Origin: Bacteroidales bacterium
GTDB taxonomy: Bacteria > Bacteroidota > Bacteroidia > Bacteroidales > Muribaculaceae
DNA: 24,206 nucleotides
Reading direction: 5' to 3'
NCBI GenBank assembly: GCA_900769345.1
Contig: CAAGGJ010000052.1
Span: forward strand, 1-24,206
The notes below the pieces were generated by a model that worked only from the letters and a program-made list of their open reading frames with translations, did not search any database and was not told the origin of the DNA. Made by a program: the position numbers and the translations under genes. Positions 16,555 to 24,206 of this stretch are shown here, one piece after another (position 1 is the first letter of the stretch; every line of letters starts with the position of its first letter).

Positions 16555-19500
16555 CGTTGTTCTGAATTACGGGTTTCAACACTGTTTCTTCGGGCAATGC
16601 CATCGAGTCGCCTTGCAGGCGCTTCATCTGCTCTTGACGCTCTTTCTCGCGTCGGGCTGCTGCCTTGCGACTCGGGCGGAACTTGAAGATATGTTTCAGC
16701 GACGATAGTTTGCGCTTGAGCACAAAACCCACGCCGGTCTCTATTATCTCACCTTCGAGAATGCTTTCAAATCCGGTGTGACGGAATAGTCGCACATACA
16801 TACTTCCCGAATTGTTGAGCAGATATTCTATCGACACATCGCTTATCAGATTGTCGGAGAAATTATCCTCAGCGCTGGCATCGGTACTGTAATTGCCGCC
16901 CACCACTATCTTAAATCGGTCGTTGAAGAGCGATTTCGAGAGGTTGTAACTATAGCTTGTTACTGTCGACGATCCTGCGCCGCGGTCATACTGATTGATG
17001 CCGAGCGAGAGATCCACGCCCTTAATGGCGCTCGCAGCCCAACTGTTGAGTTGTGCGTTGAGGAACGAATATAGAGCATTATTAGTTACTTTCGACGATT
17101 TTGAGCCTCCCATATAACTACCATAGAGCATCAGATTCATTGCTTGTGCCGAACGTTGCTGCTGCGACATTGCAGAGAGCTCGTTCTGCACGGTTAGGTC
17201 GTCATTGGTCGATAGATCGAACGACACATCCATTTGCGACAATGTTCCACCCACATTACAAGTAATCAGGAAATCCACCAAGTGCGATGTACCACCGTCG
17301 CTCGACACCGTTGCCTTATACTTCTCATTTGCTTCGAAACTGAGCTTGGGGTTGAGCATATTGCCGGTAAATTCTATAAAACTGCCTTCTACCACATTGA
17401 AATCCACTTCCTTGATTAGCGGCGGGGTGTATTTAACATATCCGTTGTCCACCGTTACGCGGCCGGTGACTTGTGCATCGCCGGCAAACCCTTGACGATA
17501 GTTGAGCGTACCTTGTGCCTGCACTTGCACGCGGTTTTTGCCATCGGTTGAGAGATAGGCATTGATGATGTTGCCCTGGCGTAGACTCACGCTGGCATTC
17601 ACACTCATGCCGAAGTCTTGATTGCGCAAAAGCGAGTCGCCATAGAGGCTGAGTGAATCATCGAATTGCACAAAGTGCACCATGTCAGGATTGGTCTCGG
17701 TTACTATCTCACTCACATCATCTTGCAAAACATAAGTCAAATTGCTTCCCGAGAGCAATGCCACATCGGCATTGACGTAAAGCTCGCTCATACGACCCTT
17801 TGCCGTGGCCGACACATCGGCATATCCCCTGCCGAAAAGTTGCGACTTCTTTACTTGCTTACTATCAACAAACTGTACTCCTCGTCCCTGTATCGAAAGG
17901 TCGACATACGAGCTATTGAGGTCGCTGATATCCACATACCCATCTATTACAAGTGGCTTGTCGTTGCAGCTCATAAGGGCATATTTATTGAAGCGTATAA
18001 TGCTCGAGTCTACAGGTATCACGGTGTTGGGGAACAATATCTTCGAGCCGAACATCGGCACAAATATCGCGGCATTGTCGGCAACCACATGTCCGGAGAA
18101 TATCGGCTTATCCATTGAGCCGGTCATTGTCATTTCGCCATTGAGATATCCTTGAAGTTCGGCTATTCCGTTTGGAATAAAAGCCGTAGCTGTAGAAATA
18201 GGAAATTTATCAATATCGAGTTTCAGCGACATTGGGCTTCGAGCGGTGCTATCATTGAGCACACCTGCCGCAAACATTACCTTGGCGCCATTTACGTTCA
18301 TATATGATTCCAAATTGGTATTGCCGGTCTTAGGGTCGAGCGTCATCAGCGCATTCAAGTCGAAATCGCCCACCGTCTCGCCTTCGTACTTAAAATTCTT
18401 CAGTGTCGACTTACCTTCGCCCCAAAATTGGCTGCCTCGATAGGATATCTGCATGTCGGTGGTGAGTTCACCGCTCATCTCAGGAGCAAACGGGAACATC
18501 ATCATCCATTCTTCTATCTTCAAATTTTTCACTTGCAGATTCACTTCTTCTTGTCCACTATCACCATCGTCTTCACTATGCTCCACATGATTGGTAAATA
18601 GGTTGATTGTGCCCGAATTGCCTCCTTCGAGAAGCAGGTTAGCATCGAGATGTCGGTTTTTATAGTCGTAAAGCACATAGTTATCGTCGTTTACTCGCCA
18701 CTCCTTATAACCGATAAGTGGTTTTGGTGTGAAAATATTCACTTTCACCACCGAGTCATTAAGGTCGGCATGCGTACCGAAGTGATAGCCGGTGCGTTCT
18801 TTAATGTCTTTCACGTCGTAGATGGTGGTTAGGCGGCTGTTGAGCACGCCACCCATAAGCGTAGCCGATGCAAAGTTGTCCATCGTGCCCGGTCGGTTGC
18901 CCATATGCAAGCGGTAGCCCAAATATCTACCGGTCTGCACCAATTTGGCTGTGATAGTGTCGATTTTGGTGCCCATAGCATCGAGGCGCTGCACCATGCC
19001 ATTGCCGTAGATGGTGCTATCGTTATAGAGGTCGAATTTCAGCTGGCGCATCTCTATTTGATTCTGCTTAAGATATTGCTGCACAAGTCCGTTTCTACCC
19101 ATTCCAAGCTGGAAGGCAAATGGCGGCAAGGCTGCTTGCAGCGTATCGATATTGAGCGATATCTTCTGCCACTGATTCATTGCCACCTGTTGGCTTTGCT
19201 CTATCTGTTCGATAAATCGCTTAACGCCTACTTCAGAGGTGAAATCGATCGACAAATCTTCGTTATCCAAACGCGCATTGATGGTGCTATCACTACTCTC
19301 GAGTGCCAAACTCAAATTCGGCGAATTCAAGTTGATGGTATCATACTGCACCTTAATCGACTGCATTTCAGCTATCACATCGCATTCCATTGTGGCAAGG
19401 TTCACGTCGCCGAATGCCTTCAACTTTCCGCTTCCTCCAAGCGCCACATCGCTGAGACGAAGTTCTTGTAGATTTATGTCGCGCACATCGCAGTCCATAG

Positions 19501-21400
19501 CCACCACATAGTGATCTACCTTCAATTCGCCGCCACATTGCAGCGTAAAGTCGCAGTTTTCGTTCTCCGAATCGAGCGTTGCCTCAAACTGGCCGTCGTG
19601 CAAATTAACATTGCACACCATATTGCGATAGTCAGTATCACCATAATGCAAGTTATCTACATCGAGTGTGGCATTGAGCATAGTATTAGGTCTCATAATG
19701 TCGAAGCCACGTCCGTTCACCTTCAAGCGAGCTGTCACGTCGCCGAATGCGCTCAGCGGCATAATGGCATGTAGAGGCATGGTCTGCATCTCCATAGCCA
19801 CATCGTAGGCATTGCTTGCAGTATTGAATTTGGCATTTCCCACGGTCTTGCCGGTAGCCAATGCCAAGTCGATGTTGCCGCTCATATTCGGGCCGTGCAA
19901 TGCAGCTTTGCCCTTCACCGACATAGGCGGGAAATGCACCTGCTTGCCCATCTCAGCATCGAGCACGCTCGGCTTTATGAAATTGATATTATCGAAGCGG
20001 CCCAAAATAGCCAAGTCGCCGCCAAGATTATCGCTATCGGTCACATTATTCACCTTTCCCTTGATTTCAGCAAAGGCATATCGCGGCAATTCGGCTCGCA
20101 ATTTTTCTACATTGAGCGTCTTGGCAGTTCCGTCCATACGCGCCGTGAGTTGGAGCGGATGGTGACGCGGTATGGTCTTGAGATACAACCTATAAAGTGG
20201 GAACATCTTCTCTATGTCCACCACATCTATTAGAGCATCGGCTGTAAGACTGATATCACCGTCGTAGGGTGCCTCGAACGCCCCCATTCCCATCTGCCCG
20301 TCTACTTTAATCTCCGATAGCAAGGTGCGAATGTCGAAATCCTTTATCGCCATAGCACTACTATCCATGTCGAACACACCATGGGCTGCAGTAATCTGCA
20401 ATCCACATCGCTCTGTAGCTCGTAGCGACTTCAGCGGCACTGTCACTGCCATTCCTCTATTGTATAGCGAATCGATTTCGAAATTCACATCATTTATTTC
20501 GAGATAATTCATATCAAGGCCGTCGGCGGGCTTGGCATCTTTCAGCGCATAGAGCGCACGCGAATTGGTAAGATTTAATTTTTCGGCTGTTACCGTCCAC
20601 GGCATAGATGCATCAGTCGGCTCTTCTACGGCCTGCTGCGGCTCGGCTGGCATTTCCGCCACTGCCGGATAGAAATATTTCACGTCGAGGCTATCCACGC
20701 TCATTTCTTGCAATTTCACTCGGCAAAGTTCGGTATTTACATATCCGTTGAGCAACTTTGCTTTGCGCAAATTCACATCCATGCTATCGATGGTGGGCAA
20801 CATGCTCATACGATAGCGCACATCATTGAGCGCAATGCTGCGAGCAGCTATTTTCCACGCCGATGATGTACTGTCGGGAGCCGCCATATCTTCCACTCTT
20901 TCGGGATAATAGTGCAGCACTATATCACCTCCTTGTGCCACAGCATCGCCCAGAGCCACGCTGTCGCGGCTCAGCACTATCTTCGCCACATCGAGCTTCA
21001 CGCTCTGCAGATTGGCTCGCAACACAAGCGAGGAGTCGATGCTCATCATGCGATATGCTGCACCGGTCACCTCGGCTCCTTCCACTTCGATATTCTTTCG
21101 CAGAAGCGGCCAAAACTTTACATCGAGTTTTGCGCCGGCTGCCACTATCATGGTGTCGCTATTCTCATCTATCACAAGCACATCGCTCACATTTAGGTTC
21201 AACGGAAACCCCAATCGCAACTCACCGATAGTCACCTTCCACCCTGTGGCTTCACTTACCTTCGTGCATATCACATCCTTAGCCCATCGCTGCACGAAAG
21301 GCACATATATCATTATCAGCAGCATCACCACCAGAGCCATAAGCCCTAACATTATGCGCTTTATATATCCTTTTCCCCCTTTTTCAGCCTCTTCCGACAT
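16538..21400 (-). CDS. tamB: TamB: translocation and assembly module inner-membrane protein (DUF490)
   Basis: A 1620-residue AsmA-like/TamB protein. One membrane helix near the N-terminus (about residues 15-35) anchors it in the inner membrane. The long periplasmic part is beta-rich and is expected to form a hydrophobic groove spanning the periplasm, used in these families for phospholipid transport and for helping outer membrane protein assembly with TamA/TamL. The C-terminal TamB domain (DUF490) is recognisable, for example GYVKYTPPLIKEVDFNVVEG, QNELSAMSQQQRSAQAMNLM and LSLGINQYD. After the last strand (ETGVGFVLKRK) there is an extra highly charged tail of about 58 residues, rich in K, R, E and Q, the end of which overlaps the tamL start. 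Its own promoter is uncertain: the best -7 is TATCTTTA on the minus strand at 21465-21458, with no good -33. A strong terminator separates it from rpsO. Confidence 0.92.
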   Translation of the reverse strand: MSEEAEKGGKGYIKRIMLGLMALVVMLLIMIYVPFVQRWAKDVICTKVSEATGWKVTIGELRLGFPLNLNVSDVLVIDENSDTMIVAAGAKLDVKFWPLLRKNIEVEGAEVTGAAYRMMSIDSSLVLRANLQSVKLDVAKIVLSRDSVALGDAVAQGGDIVLHYYPERVEDMAAPDSTSSAWKIAARSIALNDVRYRMSMLPTIDSMDVNLRKAKLLNGYVNTELCRVKLQEMSVDSLDVKYFYPAVAEMPAEPQQAVEEPTDASMPWTVTAEKLNLTNSRALYALKDAKPADGLDMNYLEINDVNFEIDSLYNRGMAVTVPLKSLRATERCGLQITAAHGVFDMDSSAMAIKDFDIRTLLSEIKVDGQMGMGAFEAPYDGDISLTADALIDVVDIEKMFPLYRLYLKTIPRHHPLQLTARMDGTAKTLNVEKLRAELPRYAFAEIKGKVNNVTDSDNLGGDLAILGRFDNINFIKPSVLDAEMGKQVHFPPMSVKGKAALHGPNMSGNIDLALATGKTVGNAKFNTASNAYDVAMEMQTMPLHAIMPLSAFGDVTARLKVNGRGFDIMRPNTMLNATLDVDNLHYGDTDYRNMVCNVNLHDGQFEATLDSENENCDFTLQCGGELKVDHYVVAMDCDVRDINLQELRLSDVALGGSGKLKAFGDVNLATMECDVIAEMQSIKVQYDTINLNSPNLSLALESSDSTINARLDNEDLSIDFTSEVGVKRFIEQIEQSQQVAMNQWQKISLNIDTLQAALPPFAFQLGMGRNGLVQQYLKQNQIEMRQLKFDLYNDSTIYGNGMVQRLDAMGTKIDTITAKLVQTGRYLGYRLHMGNRPGTMDNFASATLMGGVLNSRLTTIYDVKDIKERTGYHFGTHADLNDSVVKVNIFTPKPLIGYKEWRVNDDNYVLYDYKNRHLDANLLLEGGNSGTINLFTNHVEHSEDDGDSGQEEVNLQVKNLKIEEWMMMFPFAPEMSGELTTDMQISYRGSQFWGEGKSTLKNFKYEGETVGDFDLNALMTLDPKTGNTNLESYMNVNGAKVMFAAGVLNDSTARSPMSLKLDIDKFPISTATAFIPNGIAELQGYLNGEMTMTGSMDKPIFSGHVVADNAAIFVPMFGSKILFPNTVIPVDSSIIRFNKYALMSCNDKPLVIDGYVDISDLNSSYVDLSIQGRGVQFVDSKQVKKSQLFGRGYADVSATAKGRMSELYVNADVALLSGSNLTYVLQDDVSEIVTETNPDMVHFVQFDDSLSLYGDSLLRNQDFGMSVNASVSLRQGNIINAYLSTDGKNRVQVQAQGTLNYRQGFAGDAQVTGRVTVDNGYVKYTPPLIKEVDFNVVEGSFIEFTGNMLNPKLSFEANEKYKATVSSDGGTSHLVDFLITCNVGGTLSQMDVSFDLSTNDDLTVQNELSAMSQQQRSAQAMNLMLYGSYMGGSKSSKVTNNALYSFLNAQLNSWAASAIKGVDLSLGINQYDRGAGSSTVTSYSYNLSKSLFNDRFKIVVGGNYSTDASAEDNFSDNLISDVSIEYLLNNSGSMYVRLFRHTGFESILEGEIIETGVGFVLKRKLSSLKHIFKFRPSRKAAARREKERQEQMKRLQGDSMALPEETVLKPVIQNNDEQKQ

Positions 21401-21596
21401 ATATCAAACTAATATATAGATTATAGCATCTTGTTTCATATAACTCTAATTAAACTATAAAGATACCTACTTTTTTTATATATAACGCATTTTAAGGGCA
21501 AAAAGCACTAAAGCAATCTAAAAAATATGACATATATACAAGATTTGCCCGCTCTTGAAGCTACTAACACTTATGCTCTACCACTCCATAGCAGGC

Positions 21597-21644
21597 AAAA
21601 AAAATCAGCGTTGCAGCGACTGAATATATCGTCTGCAACGCTGA
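21597..21644 (-). terminator. Intrinsic terminator of rpsO
   Basis: Arms 21605-21616 and 21633-21644 pair perfectly over 12 bp (core CAGCGTTGCAG). On the minus strand the hairpin is followed directly by eight T's (21604-21597). It lies about 30 bases past the rpsO stop and separates rpsO from tamB. Confidence 0.93.
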
Positions 21645-21673
21645 AATTTCGTTTCTTAACTACTCGCGTGCTA

Positions 21674-21949
21674 TTACTTGCGGATACCAAGTTCCTTCTT
21701 GGCAATAATTGCACGATAACGGTTGATGTCGGTGCGAGCCAAATAATCCAATAGACGGCGACGCTTACCTACCAACTTCTTCAACGCACGTTGAGTGTTA
21801 TAATCTTTGTGGTTTGACTTCAAGTGTTGAGTCAAGTGAGAAATACGAACTGAGAATAATGCTATCTGTGCTTCTGGTGAGCCAGTATCAGTATTGCTTG
21901 CGCCGTATGTCTCAAAGATTGCTTTCTTTTTTTCAGAATCTAAGTACAT
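21674..21949 (-). CDS. rpsO: 30S ribosomal protein S15
   Basis: A 91-residue protein, close to the usual 88-91 residues of S15, which binds 16S rRNA at the three-way junction early in assembly of the small-subunit platform. It shows the family core motifs TDTGSPEAQIALFSVRI (21-37), LTQHLKSNHKDYNTQRAL (39-56), and VGKRRRLLDYLARTDINRY with YRAII near the end. The gene is monocistronic: it has its own promoter and terminator and is divergent from typA. The leader is only about 30 bases, too short to show a recognisable autoregulatory pseudoknot of the type known in E. coli. Confidence 0.98.
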   Translation of the reverse strand: MYLDSEKKKAIFETYGASNTDTGSPEAQIALFSVRISHLTQHLKSNHKDYNTQRALKKLVGKRRRLLDYLARTDINRYRAIIAKKELGIRK

Positions 21950-21986
21950 TCTTTTGCAGTTTATATAGTTAATAAAATTTCGGGTG

Positions 21987-22018
21987 CAAATTTAGTAATA
22001 TTTTTCCTTTCACACAAA
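21987..22018 (-). promoter_or_regulatory. Textbook Bacteroidota promoter for rpsO
   Basis: On the minus strand TTTG (22018-22015) and TAAATTTG (21994-21987) are exactly 20 bases apart, a full match to both consensus boxes. Transcription would start near 21980, about 30 bases before the ATG. Confidence 0.8.
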
Positions 22019-22069
22019 TACCCAACTATTTTTTTGCTCTTTTTCTAACGATATTTTAAGTAAAATCAC

Positions 22070-22077
22070 TAACTTTG
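22070..22077 (+). promoter_or_regulatory. Candidate -7 box for typA
   Basis: TAACTTTG at 22070-22077 matches TAnnTTTG in full. No clear TTTG lies 19-21 bases upstream. Transcription would start near 22084, giving a very short leader of about 14 bases. AGGA at 22088-22091 lies 6 bases before the ATG and could act as a ribosome binding site. Confidence 0.45.
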
Positions 22078-22097
22078 TGCCCGAAATAGGATAATTT

Positions 22098-23897
22098 ATG
22101 CAGAAAATTAGGAATGTTGCCATTATTGCCCACGTGGACCATGGCAAAACCACTTTGGTTGACAAGATGCTTCTCGCCGGAAATTTGTTCCGCGAAAACC
22201 AAGCTACAGGCGATTTGATTCTCGATAATAACGACCTTGAAAGAGAGCGTGGTATAACTATTCTTTCCAAGAATGTTTCGATTAACTACAACGGCTACAA
22301 AATCAACGTAATCGACACCCCGGGCCACAGCGACTTCGGCGGTGAAGTGGAACGCGTGCTTAATATGGCCGACGGTTGCCTCTTGCTCGTAGATGCTTTC
22401 GAGGGTCCGATGCCTCAAACTCGCTTCGTGCTCCAAAAGGCAATACAGATAGGCCTTAAGCCAATAGTTGTTATTAATAAGGTGGATAAGCCCAACTGCC
22501 GCCCCGACGAGGTGCAGGAAATGGTATTCGACCTTATGTTTAACCTCAACGCCACCGAGGAACAACTCGACTTCCCCACCATCTACGGCTCTGCAAAGCA
22601 AGGCTGGATGAGCGAAGATTGGCAAAAGCCCACCGACAACATCAACGCCGTGCTCGATGCTATTATAAAGTATATCCCCGCCCCCGAAAAGATTGAAGGC
22701 GATGCCCAGATGCTTATCACTTCGCTCGACTACTCAAGCTATGTGGGCCGTATTGCCATAGGTCGCGTGCACCGCGGCGAATTTACCGAAGGCATGGAAA
22801 TAGCACTTTGCAAAAAAGATGGCTCGGTAATCAAGCAGCGCATCAAGGAACTTCATACTTTCGAAGGTATGAGCCGCAAACGCGTAGAAGCCGTAGGTAG
22901 CGGTGACATCTGCGCTCTCATTGGCATTGAGAACTTCGAAATCGGCGACACAATCACCGTTTCTACCAATCCCGAACCGCTCCCCCGTATCGCCATCGAC
23001 GAACCTACTATGTCGATGACTTTCACCATCAACGATTCTCCTTTCTTTGGCAAGGATGGTAAGTATGTCACCTCGCGTCACATCAACGACCGCCTTGTGA
23101 AGGAACTCGATAAGAACCTTGCCCTCCGCGTGGAAAAGACCGAACGCGAAGATGCTTGGATAGTATTCGGCCGTGGCGTGCTTCACTTGGCTGTGCTCAT
23201 TGAGACTATGCGTCGCGAGGGATACGAGCTACAAGTGGGTCAACCGCAAGTTATAGTAAAAGAAATCGACGGCGTGAAATGCGAGCCTGTGGAAGCTCTC
23301 ACCATCAATGTGCCCGAGGAATATGCCAGCAAGATGATTGATATGGTCACTCGCCGACGCGGCGACTTGCTCTCGATGAACACTCAAAACGACCGCATAC
23401 ACCTCGAATTCCAAATCCCCTCTCGCGGCATCATCGGACTTCGCACCAACGTGCTCACCGCCAGTGCCGGCGAAGCTATTATGGCGCATCGTTTCCTTGA
23501 ATATCAACCTTGGAAAGGCGACATCGAACGCCGTACCAACGGCTCGCTTATCGCTCTCGAAAGCGGCACTGCTTATGCTTATGCCATCGACAAACTGCAA
23601 GACCGCGGCAAATTCTTCATATTCCCGCAAGAAGAAGTGTATGCCGGTCAGGTAGTGGGCGAAAACGCTAAGGATAACGATATAGTGGTGAACGTAACCA
23701 AGTCGAAAAAACTCACCAATATGCGTGCTTCGGGTGCCGACGAAAAGGCTAAAATCGTTCCGCCTGTGGTGTTCAGCCTCGAGGAAGCGCTCGAATATAT
23801 CAAGGAAGATGAATATGTGGAGGTTACTCCCAACCACTTGCGCTTGCGCAAAATCATTCTCGACGAACTCGAACGCAAACGCGCAAACAAGCAGTAA
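22098..23897 (+). CDS. typA: Ribosome-associated GTPase TypA/BipA
   Basis: A 599-residue translational GTPase of the EF-G-like family that binds the ribosome and supports 50S assembly and stress or cold adaptation. All G motifs are present: G1 HVDHGKTT (12-19), G2 RGITI (51-55), G3 DTPGH (73-77) and G4 NKVD (127-130). The beta-barrel domain II and EF-G-like domains III and V follow, and the C-terminal TypA domain includes SRGIIGLRTNVLTASAGEAIM and MRASGADEK. The length equals that of a typical TypA (about 600 residues). It starts at the first ATG after a -7 box and is divergent from rpsO across 148 bases. A terminator follows 60 bases after the stop. Confidence 0.98.
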   Translation: MQKIRNVAIIAHVDHGKTTLVDKMLLAGNLFRENQATGDLILDNNDLERERGITILSKNVSINYNGYKINVIDTPGHSDFGGEVERVLNMADGCLLLVDAFEGPMPQTRFVLQKAIQIGLKPIVVINKVDKPNCRPDEVQEMVFDLMFNLNATEEQLDFPTIYGSAKQGWMSEDWQKPTDNINAVLDAIIKYIPAPEKIEGDAQMLITSLDYSSYVGRIAIGRVHRGEFTEGMEIALCKKDGSVIKQRIKELHTFEGMSRKRVEAVGSGDICALIGIENFEIGDTITVSTNPEPLPRIAIDEPTMSMTFTINDSPFFGKDGKYVTSRHINDRLVKELDKNLALRVEKTEREDAWIVFGRGVLHLAVLIETMRREGYELQVGQPQVIVKEIDGVKCEPVEALTINVPEEYASKMIDMVTRRRGDLLSMNTQNDRIHLEFQIPSRGIIGLRTNVLTASAGEAIMAHRFLEYQPWKGDIERRTNGSLIALESGTAYAYAIDKLQDRGKFFIFPQEEVYAGQVVGENAKDNDIVVNVTKSKKLTNMRASGADEKAKIVPPVVFSLEEALEYIKEDEYVEVTPNHLRLRKIILDELERKRANKQ

Positions 23898-23958
23898 CAA
23901 CGAAACATTCGATTACTGATTAACACTTCGCACTTTGTTTCATAATTTTATATTTTTG

Positions 23959-24002
23959 CGAGGAATGATACCATGTGAATGGCCTCATTCCTCGATTTTT
24001 TT
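23959..24002 (+). terminator. Intrinsic terminator of typA
   Basis: CGAGGAATGA (23959-23968) pairs perfectly with TCATTCCTCG (23985-23994). A smaller inner stem (CCAT 23971-23974, ATGG 23979-23982) extends the hairpin. A run of seven T's (23996-24002) follows after one A. Confidence 0.92.
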
Positions 24003-24206
24003 CACCACCTGCGCCTTTTATTCATGGTCACCCACTTCGATGCCGCACCTATAAAACAGGTGAAGGACTTGATAGCATATCTGCCCTCAAGCCCTTCCGC
24101 TGTTAACCCTAATGTAAAGATATGGAATTATATGAATAAATAAAGATTATTATTGCTGTCCGGTAAAAGTTTTTCAAACGAAATAAATTAGGGTTGACAC
24201 TTCTCA
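24003..24206. other. Intergenic tail with no supported gene
   Basis: Beyond the typA terminator to the window edge I see no gene I can support. The longest plus-strand reading is a 54-residue ORF from an ATG at 23979 to 24143. It overlaps the terminator hairpin, has no homology I recognise and no promoter, so I treat it as chance. The right half is AT-rich and holds an inverted repeat. Any gene or element that starts here continues beyond the window. Confidence 0.6.
24102..24198. repeat. Imperfect inverted repeat, possible mobile element end
   Basis: GTTAACCCTAAT (24102-24113) and ATTAGGGTTGAC (24187-24198) are inverted copies matching at 11 of 12 positions, separated by 73 AT-rich bases. 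The span is too long and the spacer too unstructured for a terminator, and no T-run follows the second arm. It could be a fragment of a MITE, the end of an insertion sequence just outside the window, or a coincidence. Confidence 0.35.

Noticed and set aside
18905..19471. 188-residue plus-strand ORF inside tamB
   Set aside because: It is one of many antisense open frames across tamB, with no promoter or recognisable motif.
21544..21599. TTTGCC ... GGCAAA inverted pair upstream of the rpsO terminator
   Set aside because: It has only 6 bp with a loop of more than 40 bases, so it is likely chance.
23979..24143. 54-residue plus-strand ORF after typA
   Set aside because: Its start lies within the terminator hairpin. 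It has no ribosome binding site, no homology I recognise and no promoter.

Overview
The window looks like a chromosomal segment of a gut-type Bacteroidota, probably order Bacteroidales; a Muribaculaceae-like genome is my guess and has not been tested. The evidence is as follows. Several promoters match the Bacteroidota form (TTTG, 20-23 bases, TAnnTTTG). Shine-Dalgarno sites are weak or absent. The TamA homologue carries a lipoprotein signal (TamL). Extracellular proteins carry PorSS/T9SS-type C-terminal features. There is also a secreted DUF5703 / GH95-like hydrolase. I see no tRNA, rRNA, CRISPR array or recognisable transposase gene.

Left part (1-5554): two divergent genes share a 144-base intergenic region. 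The minus-strand gene encodes a 437-residue protein of unknown function with two C-terminal membrane helices and a CorA-like layout. The plus-strand gene encodes a 1344-residue STAND-type P-loop NTPase. Its N-terminal helical region carries an R-N-x4-H motif typical of HEPN RNases, and its C-terminal ~700 residues look helical. This architecture (effector, STAND, helical sensor) resembles Avs/NLR-like antiphage proteins, and the pair is the best candidate here for an undescribed immune system.

Middle (5594-9781, plus strand): a membrane-anchored glycerophosphodiester phosphodiesterase, then an N-acetylhexosamine 1-kinase (NahK) homologue with its own near-perfect promoter. A terminator follows, then a secreted multidomain protein (jelly-roll, FN3, FN3 split by a second jelly-roll, T9SS-like tail). 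A bidirectional terminator closes this block.

Middle-right (9930-21400, minus strand): tamB and tamL overlap by 17 bases and encode the cell-envelope translocation and assembly module. Downstream, with its own candidate promoter, is a two-gene unit for a secreted right-handed beta-helix protein and a secreted DUF5703 / GH95-like enzyme, presumably acting on glycans outside the cell.

Right (21597-24206): rpsO (minus) with a clear terminator and a textbook Bacteroidota promoter, then divergent typA/bipA (plus) with a terminator. The last ~200 bases have no convincing gene but hold a 12-base inverted repeat near the window edge that could mark a small mobile element or an IS end.
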